This document shows, in pieces, positions 1-9,488 of a DNA stretch of 64,000 nucleotides (its first letter is position 1; each line of letters starts with the position of its first letter). The translations under genes and the position numbers were made by a program. The notes below the pieces were generated by a model, which worked only from the letters and a program-made list of their open reading frames with translations, was not told the DNA's origin and did no database searches. The stretch is from an uncultured Gammaproteobacteria bacterium (GTDB taxonomy: Bacteria > Pseudomonadota > Gammaproteobacteria > Eutrophobiales > Eutrophobiaceae): positions 1,426,001-1,490,000 of the forward strand of contig OY282354.1 of assembly GCA_958295485.1 (NCBI GenBank). Reading direction: 5' to 3'.

Positions 1-44
1 AATGACCATCTCGTTCAAACTGATAAATCAAAGGTGAAAAAGGC

Positions 45-359
45 ATGGCGGATCAACAAGTCATAAGGATCAGGTTAAAGGCGTTTGATCATCGTTTAAT
101 CGATCAGTCCACCCGTGAGATTGTTGAAACTGCGCGGCGTACCGGCGCACAGGTGAAAGGCCCTATTCCATTGCCGACGAAAAAAGAACGTTACACCGTT
201 TTGATTTCACCCCACGCCAACAAAGATGCCAGGGACCAGTATGAAATCAGGACGCATAAGCGTCTCGTAGATATTATTAATCCAACGGATAAAACGGTGG
301 ACGCCTTAATGAAACTGGACCTGGCAGCAGGCGTGGATGTTCAAATAAGACTTAGCTGA
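45..359 (+). CDS. rpsJ: 30S ribosomal protein S10
   Basis: S10 of the small-subunit head, also NusE in transcription antitermination. The 104-residue product has the usual length and the conserved core ([14 protein letters not shown] near the N-terminus, [15 protein letters not shown] around residues 40-53, HKRLVDI around 71). It is the first gene of the S10 operon; the operon promoter and any leader lie upstream of the window. The purine-rich AAAGGTG sits just before the ATG. A confident call from sequence and gene order. Confidence 0.98.
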   Translation: MADQQVIRIRLKAFDHRLIDQSTREIVETARRTGAQVKGPIPLPTKKERYTVLISPHANKDARDQYEIRTHKRLVDIINPTDKTVDALMKLDLAAGVDVQIRLS

Positions 360-398
360 AAGTGAAAACATCACTAATTACGTGTATCAGGTAGAAAG

Positions 399-1046
399 AT
401 GACAATTGGCATAGTAGGTAGAAAACTGGGGATGACCAGGATCTTCACGCAAGAAGGTCACTCTATACCTGTCACCGCGATAGAGGCTGGCCCCAACCGG
501 ATAACCGATCTGTCTGATATCGATCGTAATGGTTACAGAGCGATACAAGTCGCGTACGGTAGCAAACGTCGAAATTTGATTAATAAACCACGGGCTGGAA
601 CATTAGCCAAAGCTGAAGTTGATTCTGCAGAAGGCCTGTATGAATTCAGGCTGGATGATAATGAAGGAGAAGAACTCATGCTTGGCGCTGAAATAAAGGT
701 TGATATTTTTGCAGCCGGGCAAAAAGTCGACGTGACCGGAACAACAATCGGAAAAGGCTTCGCAGGGGTAATAAAAAGACACAATTTCAGCGGTCAGCGC
801 AATAGCCACGGCAACTCCCGCGCCCATCGCGCGCCGGGTTCAATTGGTCAAAACCAGACACCAGGCCGGGTCTTTCCCGGCAAGAAGATGTCAGGACACA
901 TGGGTAATGTGAAACAAACGGTGCAAAACCTGGAAGTGGTTAAAGTTGACATGGATAGAAACCTGGTGCTTGTCAGGGGTTCCGTTCCCGGCGCCAAGGG
1001 TGGAAAAGTCATTGTGAAACCGGCTGTCAAGGTCAACAGGTCATAG
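399..1046 (+). CDS. rplC: 50S ribosomal protein L3
   Basis: Early-assembly large-subunit protein near the peptidyl transferase centre. It starts [16 protein letters not shown], the standard L3 N-terminus, and contains the central loop with [16 protein letters not shown] and [16 protein letters not shown]. This loop carries the glutamine methylated by PrmB in other gammaproteobacteria (known for the family). At 215 residues the length is normal. Second gene of the S10 operon, 39 nt after rpsJ. Confidence 0.98.
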   Translation: MTIGIVGRKLGMTRIFTQEGHSIPVTAIEAGPNRITDLSDIDRNGYRAIQVAYGSKRRNLINKPRAGTLAKAEVDSAEGLYEFRLDDNEGEELMLGAEIKVDIFAAGQKVDVTGTTIGKGFAGVIKRHNFSGQRNSHGNSRAHRAPGSIGQNQTPGRVFPGKKMSGHMGNVKQTVQNLEVVKVDMDRNLVLVRGSVPGAKGGKVIVKPAVKVNRS

Positions 1047-1053
1047 GGAAACC

Positions 1054-1674
1054 ATGATGAAACTCGTGTTGCGCAAGGTCGGTAAAAAACAAGCGGGAAA
1101 ACTGGAGGCTTCAGATGCGGTATTCGCCGTTGACTACAATGAACCCCTGGTGCATCAGGTTTTAACCTCCTACCTGTCAACGGGGCGGGCAGGAACAAAA
1201 TCACTCAAGAATCGTTCTGCGGCAAGGGGCGGCGGCAGGAAACCCTGGCGGCAGAAAGGTCTCGGCCGGGCGCGGGCGGGCACTATAAGGAGTCCGATTT
1301 GGCGTGGCGGCGGCGTTACCTTTGCAATGAATAATCGGAATTATGCCAAGAAAATCAACAAGAAAATGTACCGGGGCGCGTTGCGTTCGATCCTGTCGGA
1401 GTTGGTTCGCCAGGAAAGATTGACTTGCATTGATGAATTAACCATCCCGGAGGCAAAAACAAAAGCAGCCGTTGCTGTCTTATCGGAGCTGGGTCTTGAC
1501 GAAGCGCTCATTATTACTGATGAAATCAGTGAGAACTTGTACTTGGCGACCCGTAACTTGCCAAAGGTAGCTATTATTGATACCCATGAAATCGAGCCTT
1601 ATTCACTGATTGGATTTGAACAGGTCTTAATGACAAAACCGGCGCTGAAAAAGGTGGAGGCATGGCTGTCATGA
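1054..1674 (+). CDS. rplD: 50S ribosomal protein L4
   Basis: Large-subunit protein lining the exit tunnel; in Escherichia coli it also represses its own S10 operon. The product (206 residues) contains the tunnel-loop signature RSAARGGGRKPWRQKGLGRAR and the following SPIWRGGGVTFA. Two ATGs lie in tandem at 1054 and 1057, so the exact start is ambiguous by one codon. It follows rplC by 7 nt and overlaps the start region of rplW. Confidence 0.97.
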   Translation: MMKLVLRKVGKKQAGKLEASDAVFAVDYNEPLVHQVLTSYLSTGRAGTKSLKNRSAARGGGRKPWRQKGLGRARAGTIRSPIWRGGGVTFAMNNRNYAKKINKKMYRGALRSILSELVRQERLTCIDELTIPEAKTKAAVAVLSELGLDEALIITDEISENLYLATRNLPKVAIIDTHEIEPYSLIGFEQVLMTKPALKKVEAWLS

Positions 1675-1964
1675 ATGAAGAAAGATTGATGAAAATACTT
1701 TTAGAGCCGCGGGTTACGGAAAAAAGTACGTTGCTGGCCGATAAATATCAGCAATTCGTCTTCAAGGTCATTAAAGATGCCACCAAGCCCGAGGTTAAAA
1801 AAGCAGTCGAGAAAATGTTCAAGGTTGAAGTCGAATCGGTACGGGTATTGAACGTAAAAGGCAAGCATAAAATATTCCGACAAAAACGCGGCAGCCGGCC
1901 CGGCTGGAAAAAGGCCTATGTCAAACTCAAACCCGGTTTTGATATAGATTTTATCGGCGCCTGA
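1671..1964 (+). CDS. rplW: 50S ribosomal protein L23
   Basis: Tunnel-exit protein that docks trigger factor and SRP. The product starts MNEERLMKILLEPRVTEKS, matching the usual L23 opening, and ends in the basic KRGSRPGWKKAYVKLKPG motif. An in-frame ATG at 1662 would add three residues. I prefer 1671 because it overlaps the rplD stop as ATGA, lies about 10 nt after GGAGG, and matches the family N-terminus. Translational coupling to rplD is likely. Confidence 0.95.
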   Translation: MNEERLMKILLEPRVTEKSTLLADKYQQFVFKVIKDATKPEVKKAVEKMFKVEVESVRVLNVKGKHKIFRQKRGSRPGWKKAYVKLKPGFDIDFIGA

Positions 1965-1979
1965 TGGGAATGAAAGAAG

Positions 1980-2804
1980 ATGCCGTTAATTAAACCAAAA
2001 CCGACTTCACCAGGTCGTAGAGGCGCCGTAAAACTTGTCAACCCGGACCTGTACAAAGGCAAGCCATGGGAGCCTTTGTTAGAGAAGCAGAGCAAAAGAG
2101 CCGGGCGAAATAATCATGGTAAGATTACCGTGCGTCATCGCGGGGGCGGGGCTAAACAACGTTACCGAATAATCGATTTCAAGCGTGAGAAAGATGGTAT
2201 CGCCGCCAAGGTGGAAAGAATTGAATATGACCCTAACCGGACTGCGCATATTGCTTTGCTGTGTTATTCAGATGGGGAGCGTCGCTATATTATTGCGCCA
2301 AATGGTTTGATAATGGGAGCAGAACTCATGTCCGGGGCGCAAGCTGGTATTGAAACAGGGAATAGCTTGCCTTTAAGGCGTATTCCTGTCGGCGCCGGCG
2401 TTCATTGTGTTGAACTAAAGCCGGGTAAAGGAGCGCAACTTGCACGAAGCGCGGGGGCCAGCGTGCAGATCGTCGCGCGTGAGGGTGATCAGGCAACGTT
2501 GCGTCTGCGTTCCGGTGAAATAAGAAAAGTGTCCCTGGATTGCCGGGCGACTATCGGCGAAGTAAGCAATACAGAACATTCACTGCAAAAATTGGGCAAA
2601 GCAGGGGCAAAACGCTGGCGTGGAATACGCCCGACGGTGCGCGGCGTGGCCATGAATCCGGTCGATCATCCCCATGGCGGTGGTGAAGGAAGATCATCCG
2701 GGGGAAGACATCCTTCTACTCCTTGGGGTTATCCCACGAAAGGCTATAAGACCAGGAAAAATAAACGTACCGATAGTATGATTATTCGCAGAAGAAAAAA
2801 TTAG
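1980..2804 (+). CDS. rplB: 50S ribosomal protein L2
   Basis: Primary 23S rRNA binder needed for subunit association and peptidyl transfer. At 274 residues it has normal length. It shows the N-terminal [13 protein letters not shown] and [21 protein letters not shown] blocks and the C-terminal [24 protein letters not shown] segment containing the conserved histidine. It lies in the S10 operon between rplW and rpsS with short spacers. Confidence 0.98.
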   Translation: MPLIKPKPTSPGRRGAVKLVNPDLYKGKPWEPLLEKQSKRAGRNNHGKITVRHRGGGAKQRYRIIDFKREKDGIAAKVERIEYDPNRTAHIALLCYSDGERRYIIAPNGLIMGAELMSGAQAGIETGNSLPLRRIPVGAGVHCVELKPGKGAQLARSAGASVQIVAREGDQATLRLRSGEIRKVSLDCRATIGEVSNTEHSLQKLGKAGAKRWRGIRPTVRGVAMNPVDHPHGGGEGRSSGGRHPSTPWGYPTKGYKTRKNKRTDSMIIRRRKN

Positions 2805-2815
2805 GGGAATTTGCG

Positions 2816-3091
2816 ATGCCGCGTTCAATTAAAAAAGGGCCGTTTGTGGACCATCATTTAGTTAGAAAGGTTGAGAATGCCAGCCAAAATAACGATAAAC
2901 GTCCTATCAAAACGTGGTCCAGAAGGTCAATGGTAATACCGGAAATGGTCGGGTTGACCATGGCGATACATAACGGCCGTGATCATATGCCGGTTTTTAT
3001 TACAGAGAATATGGTGGGCCATAAACTTGGCGAGTTTGCTGTTACCCGAACGTTTCGGGGTCATGTTGGTGATAAGAAAACAACATCATAG
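2816..3091 (+). CDS. rpsS: 30S ribosomal protein S19
   Basis: Small-subunit head protein that pairs with S13. The 91-residue product starts [15 protein letters not shown] and ends with [17 protein letters not shown], both family hallmarks. A purine-rich GGGGAA precedes the start. Unusually, the next gene (rplV) is not immediately downstream: a 225-bp inverted-repeat element begins 5 nt after this stop codon. Confidence 0.98.
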   Translation: MPRSIKKGPFVDHHLVRKVENASQNNDKRPIKTWSRRSMVIPEMVGLTMAIHNGRDHMPVFITENMVGHKLGEFAVTRTFRGHVGDKKTTS

Positions 3092-3095
3092 GCAG

Positions 3096-3320
3096 CCCGC
3101 ATATCTTACCAATTCGCCCTTTATCAACGAAGAATTATTTATTGTCAATGAGTTGCCGAATGTTTGTAATTTTGTCATCATACCAAGTTGCGCTGGATTC
3201 GCCCTTGCTGGTCTTTTTCCCGCTGGCGGGTACGCGTTCCTTCAACCAGAGCTACGGCTATGCTCGCCGCCGCCCGTCCGCCAAAGCGCGCTCAGCGCAT
3301 TCATTAGTGTGATGTGTGGG
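3096..3320. repeat. Inverted-repeat element A (MITE-like) between rpsS and rplV
   Basis: A 225-bp non-coding insertion bounded by imperfect 18-nt inverted ends: cccgcatatcttaccaat at 3096-3113 and attagtgtgatgtgtggg at 3303-3320 (13 of 18 positions pair). Its interior (about 3188-3260, ctggtcttttt ... cttcaa ... gctatgct) is clearly similar to the interior of the copy at 49557-49716, so these are related elements rather than chance palindromes. No transposase is encoded. The open frame 2979-3332 that crosses it is not ribosomal and is not called. Confidence 0.8.
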
Positions 3321-3339
3321 TTTATAGGGTAAAGAAGCA

Positions 3340-3678
3340 ATGGCTACAATCGCAAGTTTGAAATATTCGCGCATAGCGCCACAGAAATTACGTCTGATAG
3401 CCGACCAGATACGTGGATTGCCGGTTGAGCGCGCGTTGAATATTCTGACTTACAGTAACAAGAAGGCTGCCGGAATAGTCAAGAAAGTTCTGCAGTCAGC
3501 AATTGCGAATGCTGAACATAATGATGCTGCGGATATTGACGAGTTGAAGATATCAACGATAGCCGTTGATCAGGGGCCTACGCACAAGCGTTTAAGACCT
3601 CGGGCGCGGGGCCGAGCCAACAGAATATTGAAACGCACAAGTCATTTAACTATCACGGTAACTGAAACAACAGAGTAG
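3340..3678 (+). CDS. rplV: 50S ribosomal protein L22
   Basis: Tunnel-wall protein that touches all domains of 23S rRNA. The product (112 residues) shows [24 protein letters not shown] at the N-terminal half and [28 protein letters not shown] in the beta-hairpin that reaches into the tunnel. AGGGTAAAG precedes the ATG. In most bacteria this gene follows rpsS by a few bases; here element A intervenes. Confidence 0.97.
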   Translation: MATIASLKYSRIAPQKLRLIADQIRGLPVERALNILTYSNKKAAGIVKKVLQSAIANAEHNDAADIDELKISTIAVDQGPTHKRLRPRARGRANRILKRTSHLTITVTETTE

Positions 3679-3683
3679 GCGCT

Positions 3684-4364
3684 ATGGGACAAAAGGTACA
3701 CCCGACGGGCATTCGTATCGGGATTATTAAAGATTGGACATCCACTTGGTATGCTGATTCAAAAGACTATGCAGCCTACTTGCAAACTGATCTGCAAGTG
3801 CGTGAATACTTGAGAAAGAAGCTGCCTAACGCCTCGGTCAGCCGGATTCAAATCGAACGCCCCCCAAATGAAATCAGGGTAATAATACATACTGCCAGGC
3901 CGGGGATCGTTATTGGGAAAAAAGGCGAAGACATTGAACGCCTGAGCGCCGAAGTGTCAGCGATGATGGGCCTTGTGGCAAGAGTCAGCGTGAGAGAAAT
4001 AAGAAAACCTGAACTCGATGCAAACCTGGTGGCGGAAAGCGTTGCCCAGCAAATCGAGAGAAAAATCATGTTCAGGCGGGCAATGAGACGCGCCGTTACC
4101 AATTCAATGAGGCTTGGCGCCTTGGGGATAAAAATTTGTGTCAGCGGTCGTTTGAATGGCGTCGAAATCGCCCGTTCCGAGTGGTACCGGGAGGGACGAG
4201 TGCCGCTGCATACTCTAAGGGCTGATATTGATTACGGGATTGCTAATTCTAATACGACATACGGAGTAATTGGTGTAAAAGTCTGGATATTTAAAGGCGA
4301 AATATTTGACTTGGAAAATAAGGCTGATGAAGAAGAATCAGCAACCCAGCCGGCAGTAATTTAA
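3684..4364 (+). CDS. rpsC: 30S ribosomal protein S3
   Basis: mRNA-entry-channel protein with helicase activity alongside S4 and S5. Starts [15 protein letters not shown]; the KH domain motif [14 protein letters not shown] lies around residues 72-85 and the C-terminal half contains [13 protein letters not shown]. At 226 residues it is of typical length with a short acidic tail. It follows rplV by 5 nt. Confidence 0.98.
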   Translation: MGQKVHPTGIRIGIIKDWTSTWYADSKDYAAYLQTDLQVREYLRKKLPNASVSRIQIERPPNEIRVIIHTARPGIVIGKKGEDIERLSAEVSAMMGLVARVSVREIRKPELDANLVAESVAQQIERKIMFRRAMRRAVTNSMRLGALGIKICVSGRLNGVEIARSEWYREGRVPLHTLRADIDYGIANSNTTYGVIGVKVWIFKGEIFDLENKADEEESATQPAVI

Positions 4365-4378
4365 CGGAGTATCGACAA

Positions 4379-4792
4379 ATGCTACAGCCTAAACGGACAA
4401 AATTCAGAAAGCAAAGTAAAGGGAGGAATCGCGGACTGGCGAACAATGGCAACAAAGTCAGTTTTGGTGAATACGGTTTAAAAGCCGTTACCTGGGGTCG
4501 AATTACCGCGCGCCAGATTGAAGCGGCGCGAAGGACTGTTACCCGAAAAGTGAAACGTGGTGGAAAAATCTGGATTCGGATATTTCCTGACAAACCGATA
4601 ACGACCAAACCATTGGAGGTGAGACAGGGTAAAGGGAAAGGAAATGTCGAATACTGGGTGTCCGTGATCCAACCCGGGAAAGTGCTATACGAAATTGAAG
4701 GCGTTTCAGAAGAATTGGCCAGGGAAGCCTTCAAGTTGGCTGCAGCGAAATTACCGGTTAAAACAACATTTGTCAGCAGGACAATCCTGTAA
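4379..4792 (+). CDS. rplP: 50S ribosomal protein L16
   Basis: Late-assembly protein near the A site and central protuberance. The 137-residue product starts [17 protein letters not shown] and contains [29 protein letters not shown], standard for the L16/L10e family. The stop codon TAA directly abuts the rpmC ATG, suggesting coupled translation. Confidence 0.98.
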   Translation: MLQPKRTKFRKQSKGRNRGLANNGNKVSFGEYGLKAVTWGRITARQIEAARRTVTRKVKRGGKIWIRIFPDKPITTKPLEVRQGKGKGNVEYWVSVIQPGKVLYEIEGVSEELAREAFKLAAAKLPVKTTFVSRTIL

Positions 4793-4999
4793 ATGAAAGC
4801 ATCGGAGTTAAGAGACAAGAAACCTGAGGAGTTGCAGGAAATGCTCGTGGAGCTCTTGCGCGAGCAATTTAATTTACGCATGCAAAAAGGTTCCGGACAA
4901 CTTGGCAAGCCAAGCCAATTTAAAACAGTACGCCGGAAAATCGCACAAATTAAAACAGTAATGAGTGAAATGTCCAAGAATGGCGAATTAAAGTCATGA
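4793..4999 (+). CDS. rpmC: 50S ribosomal protein L29
   Basis: Small helical protein at the tunnel exit near L23. The 68-residue product begins [31 protein letters not shown], the normal two-helix hairpin sequence, and ends with a [19 protein letters not shown] second helix. It starts with no gap after rplP and overlaps rpsQ by ATGA. Confidence 0.97.
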   Translation: MKASELRDKKPEELQEMLVELLREQFNLRMQKGSGQLGKPSQFKTVRRKIAQIKTVMSEMSKNGELKS

Positions 5000-5265
5000 G
5001 TGAGCCTGGGAAATCAACAAGAACACTGACCGGGAAGGTTATCAGCAACAAAATGGATAAGTCAGTTGCCGTAGAGATCCAGAGAATGGTGAAACATCCC
5101 TTGTATGAGAAATATATACGGCGTTCAACAAAGCTGCTTGCTCATGATGAAAATAATGAATGCAACGAAGGTGACATGGTTATCATAAGGTCATCCCGAC
5201 CTGTTGCCAGGAATAAAACCTGGCGGCTGCAGAAAGTCCTGAGTAGAGTCCGGGAGGAGATATGA
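4996..5265 (+). CDS. rpsQ: 30S ribosomal protein S17
   Basis: Primary 16S binder of the body with an OB fold. Contains [44 protein letters not shown] and the C-terminal [15 protein letters not shown], all standard. The 89-residue length is typical. ATGA overlap with the rpmC stop indicates translational coupling. It is the last gene of the classical S10 operon set. Confidence 0.97.
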   Translation: MSEPGKSTRTLTGKVISNKMDKSVAVEIQRMVKHPLYEKYIRRSTKLLAHDENNECNEGDMVIIRSSRPVARNKTWRLQKVLSRVREEI

Positions 5266-5289
5266 CATGAAATCAATTGGAGCGCATGC

Positions 5290-5658
5290 ATGATACAGAT
5301 GCAGACAGTATTGAATGCCGCCGACAACAGTGGCGCGCGTCGACTCATGTGCGTGAAGGTTTTAGGTGGTTCGAGAAGACGCTATGCAAAAATCGGCGAC
5401 GTGATAAAAGTCAGCGTGAAGGAAGCTATTCCAAGGGGTAAAGTAAAAAAGGGGGAGTTATATAGCGCCGTGGTGGTGCGGACTAAAAAAGGAGTAAGGA
5501 GAGCAGACGGTTCGTTAATACGGTTTGATAGCAATGCCGCAGTATTGCTTAATAATCAATTACAGCCTGTCGGCACCCGGATATTCGGTCCGGTAACCCG
5601 TGAACTCAGGGGAGAAAAGTTTATGAAAATCGTTTCCCTTGCGCCCGAAGTATTATAG
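5290..5658 (+). CDS. rplN: 50S ribosomal protein L14
   Basis: Large-subunit interface protein, first gene of the spc set. Begins [28 protein letters not shown] and contains [21 protein letters not shown] and the C-terminal [18 protein letters not shown]. The 122-residue length is the family norm. It follows rpsQ by 24 nt; no separate promoter was recognised. Confidence 0.98.
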   Translation: MIQMQTVLNAADNSGARRLMCVKVLGGSRRRYAKIGDVIKVSVKEAIPRGKVKKGELYSAVVVRTKKGVRRADGSLIRFDSNAAVLLNNQLQPVGTRIFGPVTRELRGEKFMKIVSLAPEVL

Positions 5659-5683
5659 TGAGAATAAAAACCCGGCTGGGAAT

Positions 5684-6004
5684 ATGAACAAAATCAGGAA
5701 AGGCGACGAAGTTGTGGTTATTGCCGGCAAGGATAAAGGTAAACGCGGCGTCGTGCTTAATGTAAAGATAAATGACAGCAAGGTAGTCGTTGAAAATGCC
5801 AATATGGCTAAGCGTCATACTAAAGGTAATCCTGCGCAAGGAACATCCGGGGGCATTATCGAGAAAGAGATGCCGATGGCAATTTCTAATATCGCAATTT
5901 GGAATCCGGTGTTGAATAAGCCGGATCGAGTTGGATTTCGATTTTTAGAAGATGGGCGAAAAGTCCGTTACTTTAAATCCAATAATGAAGTTATCGATAT
6001 CTAA
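5684..6004 (+). CDS. rplX: 50S ribosomal protein L24
   Basis: Assembly initiator with a KOW motif. The start at 5684 gives [24 protein letters not shown], the canonical opening; the frame is open from 5639 but the extra 15 residues overlap rplN and do not look like L24. The KOW segment covers about residues 5-31 and the C-terminal half has [19 protein letters not shown]. 106 residues. Confidence 0.96.
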   Translation: MNKIRKGDEVVVIAGKDKGKRGVVLNVKINDSKVVVENANMAKRHTKGNPAQGTSGGIIEKEMPMAISNIAIWNPVLNKPDRVGFRFLEDGRKVRYFKSNNEVIDI

Positions 6005-6017
6005 CAAAAACATCAAG

Positions 6018-6557
6018 ATGGCGAGATTACAGGAATATTATCGGACTACGGTTGTGCCACAGCTGATAAAACAGTTCGGCTATGAGTCAGTGATGCAAGT
6101 GCCGAGGATAACTAAAATTACATTGAATATGGGGTTGGGCGCGGCCTTGGCCGATAAAAAAATTATTGAACGCGCGGTTGATGATATGGCCCGGATCTCC
6201 GGCCAGAAGCCGATAGTGATTAATGCAAAAAAGTCCGTGGCGAATTTTAAAGTCAGGAAAGGCTTTCCGAATGGTTGCAAGGTTACGCTACGTCGCCGAC
6301 GCATGTATGAGTTTTTAGACAGGCTTATTTCAATCGCGATTCCAAGAATCAGGGATTTTCGTGGTTTGAACACGCGCTCATTTGATGGGCGCGGCAATTA
6401 CAGCCTGGGCGTGAAGGAACAGATTATTTTTCCTGAAATCGATTATGACAAGATCGATACGATTCGCGGCCTGGATGTAACGATTACCACTTCAGCAAAG
6501 ACAGATGACGAAGCGAAAGCCTTATTAATGGCTTTCAGTTTCCCGGTTCGAAACTAA
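6018..6557 (+). CDS. rplE: 50S ribosomal protein L5
   Basis: 5S rRNA-binding protein of the central protuberance. Start at 6018 gives [31 protein letters not shown], the standard N-terminus; a longer open frame from 5952 overlaps rplX and is rejected. Other family blocks are [24 protein letters not shown], and [24 protein letters not shown]. 179 residues, normal. Confidence 0.97.
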   Translation: MARLQEYYRTTVVPQLIKQFGYESVMQVPRITKITLNMGLGAALADKKIIERAVDDMARISGQKPIVINAKKSVANFKVRKGFPNGCKVTLRRRRMYEFLDRLISIAIPRIRDFRGLNTRSFDGRGNYSLGVKEQIIFPEIDYDKIDTIRGLDVTITTSAKTDDEAKALLMAFSFPVRN

Positions 6558-6589
6558 GCCGGGGTTTTTAAGAGTAACGAGAGAATAAT

Positions 6590-6895
6590 ATGGCAAAAAC
6601 GTCAATGATAAATCGAGAGCGTAAAAGGGAACAGATGGTTCAAAAATACGCCGAGAGACGATCCGGGCTGAAGGTTATCGTTAAAGACATGTCATTAACC
6701 GAAGAAGAACGTAGAGAAGCAAGAGTAAAATTAAATAAATTACCCAGGGATTCCAGTCCTTCAAGAATGAGAAATCGATGTGGCTTAACGGGGCGCCCGA
6801 ATGGTTATTATCGAAAATTCGGGTTGGGAAGAAACAAGCTGCGCGAGGCCGCCATGCGCGGAGACATTCCGGGGTTGGTAAAGGCGAGTTGGTGA
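6590..6895 (+). CDS. rpsN: 30S ribosomal protein S14 (zinc-independent form)
   Basis: Small-subunit head protein. The 101-residue product is the long C-minus form: it ends with [41 protein letters not shown] but lacks the paired CxxC zinc motifs of the short form. This matches most proteobacteria. RBS AACGAGAG lies before the ATG. Between rplE and rpsH in the spc order. Confidence 0.97.
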   Translation: MAKTSMINRERKREQMVQKYAERRSGLKVIVKDMSLTEEERREARVKLNKLPRDSSPSRMRNRCGLTGRPNGYYRKFGLGRNKLREAAMRGDIPGLVKASW

Positions 6896-6925
6896 GAGAG
6901 ACAACAGGTTACAAGAGAATATGAA

Positions 6926-7321
6926 ATGAGTTTACAGGACCAAATATCTGATATGTTGACCAGAATCCGTAACGGCCAGGAACGGTTTAAGCGGGAAGTC
7001 AGCATGCCCTCATCAAAACTTAAACTTGCAGTAGTAAAAATTCTTGAAGAGGAAGGCTATATCAGTGATTTCAGTGTAAGCGAGGACCGGGTAAAGCCTG
7101 TATTGACCATTCAATTAAAGTATTTTGACGGCCGGCCCGTAATTGAATTATTACGACGCGTGAGCAGCCCTGGATTGCGCCGGTATGGTTCTAAAGATCA
7201 GTTGCCCCGGGTACACGGGGGGTTGGGTACGGCGATCATCTCCACGTCAAAAGGCGTGATGACGGATAAGACAGCCAGGGAACAGGGAATCGGCGGCGAG
7301 ATTATCTGTATTGTCGCATAG
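6926..7321 (+). CDS. rpsH: 30S ribosomal protein S8
   Basis: Central-domain 16S binder and, in E. coli, translational repressor of the spc operon at the L5 site. Begins [18 protein letters not shown] and ends with [34 protein letters not shown], both diagnostic. 131 residues, normal length. 10 nt before rplF. Confidence 0.98.
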   Translation: MSLQDQISDMLTRIRNGQERFKREVSMPSSKLKLAVVKILEEEGYISDFSVSEDRVKPVLTIQLKYFDGRPVIELLRRVSSPGLRRYGSKDQLPRVHGGLGTAIISTSKGVMTDKTAREQGIGGEIICIVA

Positions 7322-7330
7322 GAAATAAAC

Positions 7331-7864
7331 ATGTCGAGAATTGCCAATAATCCAGTTTCCATCCCTGACGGCGTTGAAGTGAATATCAATGAATCGGAAA
7401 TAAAGATTAAAGGCAGTAAAGGTGAATTAGCGCACAATATTCATTCATTGGTGAAATTATACCGGGAAGACAACCAGCTAAAGCTTTCTGTAAAAGATAA
7501 TACGAAACTGGCGAGAGCATTGGCTGGGACGACAAGAGCGATTTTGCAAAATATGGTAACCGGGGTTTCACACGGATTTGAGATTAAACTGGAGATAACA
7601 GGAGTGGGGTATCGTGCGCAGGCGCAGCCTGGCGTTTTAAATTTGACTTTGGGTTTTTCATATCCCGTAAAAATCGACATTCCGGCCGGGATAACGATTG
7701 AAACGCCCAGCCAAACTGAAATCATTGTCAAAGGCATAGCTAAGCAACAGGTCGGGCAGGTCGCCGCAAATATCCGGAGTTACAGACCACCGGAACCATA
7801 TAAAGGCAAAGGCATTCGTTACTCTGATGAACATATCCTTCGTAAAGAAGCAAAGAAGGCTTGA
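7331..7864 (+). CDS. rplF: 50S ribosomal protein L6
   Basis: Large-subunit protein at the base of the L7/L12 stalk, with two repeated domains. Starts MSRIANNPVSIPDGVEVN; the C-terminal domain contains the signature QQVGQVAANIRSYRPPEPYKGKGIRYSDE. 177 residues. Its stop codon directly abuts the left terminus of inverted-repeat element B. Confidence 0.98.
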   Translation: MSRIANNPVSIPDGVEVNINESEIKIKGSKGELAHNIHSLVKLYREDNQLKLSVKDNTKLARALAGTTRAILQNMVTGVSHGFEIKLEITGVGYRAQAQPGVLNLTLGFSYPVKIDIPAGITIETPSQTEIIVKGIAKQQVGQVAANIRSYRPPEPYKGKGIRYSDEHILRKEAKKA

Positions 7865-7957
7865 CCCGCGTATTTCACCAATGGATTTGATAATCATGCC
7901 TGATTTTTGCCACCAGCCAAAGCGCGCTCAGCGTGTCATTTGATGAGATATGTGGGG
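7865..7957. repeat. Inverted-repeat element B filling the rplF-rplR gap
   Basis: A 93-bp element with inverted ends: cccgcgtatttcaccaa at 7865-7881 and ttgatgagatatgtggg at 7940-7956 (13 of 17 pair). It begins on the base after the rplF stop and ends on the base before the rplR ATG, so its right end GTGGGG is the only candidate Shine-Dalgarno sequence for rplR. Inner sequence (ccagccaaagcgcgctcagcg) is shared with element A (ccgccaaagcgcgctcagcg at about 3279). Non-coding. Confidence 0.8.
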
Positions 7958-8311
7958 ATGAAAAAGAAAACGGCAAGACTGAGAAGAGCCCGAAAATCAC
8001 GTATGCGAATTAAGGCGCAAGGTGAAAATCGATTATGCGTATTCCGTACACCCAGGCATATTTATGCGCAGGTTATCGGTTCGAGCGGTTCAGGGGTGTT
8101 AGCCAGCGCTTCAACATTGGATAAGGAAGTCCGGGGCAAGATAAAAAACGGTGGAAATAAAGAAGCGGCCGAGGTTGTAGGAAAGATGATTGCAGAACGA
8201 GCAAAAAAAGCCGGCGTGACCAAAGTTGCGTTTGATAGATCGGGTTTCAAGTTCCATGGCAGGGTCAAGGCGTTGGCAGATGCCGCCAGGGAGCAAAGTA
8301 TAGAGTTTTAA
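7958..8311 (+). CDS. rplR: 50S ribosomal protein L18
   Basis: 5S rRNA binder. Start at 7958 gives [19 protein letters not shown], the usual basic N-terminus; the longer frame from 7907 translates the repeat element and is rejected. C-terminal [28 protein letters not shown] is the family signature. 117 residues. Initiation seems to use the GGGG of the element B terminus immediately upstream, which is very close spacing. Confidence 0.96.
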   Translation: MKKKTARLRRARKSRMRIKAQGENRLCVFRTPRHIYAQVIGSSGSGVLASASTLDKEVRGKIKNGGNKEAAEVVGKMIAERAKKAGVTKVAFDRSGFKFHGRVKALADAAREQSIEF

Positions 8312-8333
8312 TGATCCTGGAGATGAAACTAAC

Positions 8334-8849
8334 GTGGCAATGACGAAATCAGTTACCGGAATTACCGGTAATGAAGATTTACTTGAGAAATTGGTTGCAG
8401 TCAACCGGGTCGTCAAGGTAGTTAAAGGTGGCCGCATATTCGGGTTTGCAGCGTTGACCGTTGTTGGTGACGGTAACGGCAAAGTGGGTTTTGGTCGTGG
8501 TAAAGCCAGGGAGGTGCCGGTTGCAATACAGAAGGCCATGGAAAAAGCGCGTCGAAATATGGTCGCTATCCCACTCCATGGTGAGACCTTGCATTATGCA
8601 GTAACTGCGGAGCACGGCGCGGCCAAGGTATACATGCAGCCTGCCTCGGAAGGCACAGGCATTATAGCCGGTGGCGCCATGCGGGCGGTTTTTGAGTGTG
8701 CGGGTATTCATAACGTCTTGGCGAAATCCATTGGATCAACTAACCCGATCAATGTAGTTCGCGCCACTGTGAAAGGACTACAGTCAATAGCTTCGCCGGA
8801 ATACGTTGCCACTAAACGCGGTAAAACAGTAGAGGAAATTACCGGTTAA
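8334..8849 (+). CDS. rpsE: 30S ribosomal protein S5
   Basis: Small-subunit protein involved in fidelity and mRNA unwinding. Contains [49 protein letters not shown] and [33 protein letters not shown], both standard. Initiates at GTG 8334 (or ATG 8340, two codons in). 171 residues, family norm. RBS CTGGAGATG lies upstream. Confidence 0.97.
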   Translation: MAMTKSVTGITGNEDLLEKLVAVNRVVKVVKGGRIFGFAALTVVGDGNGKVGFGRGKAREVPVAIQKAMEKARRNMVAIPLHGETLHYAVTAEHGAAKVYMQPASEGTGIIAGGAMRAVFECAGIHNVLAKSIGSTNPINVVRATVKGLQSIASPEYVATKRGKTVEEITG

Positions 8850-8851
8850 TC

Positions 8852-9043
8852 ATGGTTGAAGCGATGAAACAGATAAAAGTGACCTTGAAACGCAGTATTA
8901 ACCGGAGGAGCGCGTCACACAAGGCGTGTGTCGCAGGGCTCGGTTTGCGTCGAATAGGACATTCGGTAACGCTTGCGGATACACCGGAGGTCCGCGGGAT
9001 GATTAATAAAGTGTCATATTTATTAGAGGTTGATGAGGTTTGA
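8852..9043 (+). CDS. rpmD: 50S ribosomal protein L30
   Basis: Small large-subunit protein with the motif [51 protein letters not shown]. The ATG at 8852 follows the rpsE stop by 2 nt; an alternative ATG at 8864 would give the shorter MKQIKVTL form. 63 or 59 residues, both within the family range. Confidence 0.95.
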   Translation: MVEAMKQIKVTLKRSINRRSASHKACVAGLGLRRIGHSVTLADTPEVRGMINKVSYLLEVDEV

Positions 9044-9044
9044 T

Positions 9045-9479
9045 ATGCGGGTTAATTCAATAAAACCCGCCACCGGCGCTAAACGGCAGGCTAAGCGCGT
9101 GGGCCGGGGTATTGGTTCCGGGCAGGGGAAAACAGCCGGCCGCGGTCATAAAGGGCAAAAGTCGCGAGCAGGTGGTTATCACAAAGTCGGGTTTGAAGGC
9201 GGTCAAATGCCGTTGCAACGTCGTCTTCCAAAGATTGGCTTTCGCTCCTACCTGGCCAGGATTACTGATGAAATTCGGTTGGACGAACTGGAGAAAGTGG
9301 CTGCTGAAAATATTGATATCAATGCTTTGAGAAAAGCCGGCCTGATCTCGAGGAAAATTAAAAGAGTGAAAATTATTGCAACCGGAAAAATCAGCAAAGC
9401 AGTGACTGTCAAAGGCATTCGGGCAACAAAAGGCGCGCGGTCCGCTGTTGAAGCAGCCGGCGGTAAATTCGAGGAGTAA
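9045..9479 (+). CDS. rplO: 50S ribosomal protein L15
   Basis: Late-assembly large-subunit protein. Begins [44 protein letters not shown], the glycine-arginine-rich N-terminal extension of L15, then [17 protein letters not shown]. Start chosen at 9045, one nt after the rpmD stop; the frame extends upstream to 9030 but that overlaps rpmD. 144 residues. Confidence 0.97.
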   Translation: MRVNSIKPATGAKRQAKRVGRGIGSGQGKTAGRGHKGQKSRAGGYHKVGFEGGQMPLQRRLPKIGFRSYLARITDEIRLDELEKVAAENIDINALRKAGLISRKIKRVKIIATGKISKAVTVKGIRATKGARSAVEAAGGKFEE

Positions 9480-9488
9480 CGGGGCGGC

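Noticed and set aside
2979..3332. Open frame across the rpsS-rplV gap
   Set aside because: It overlaps rpsS out of frame and translates repeat element A; no start signal and no family resemblance.
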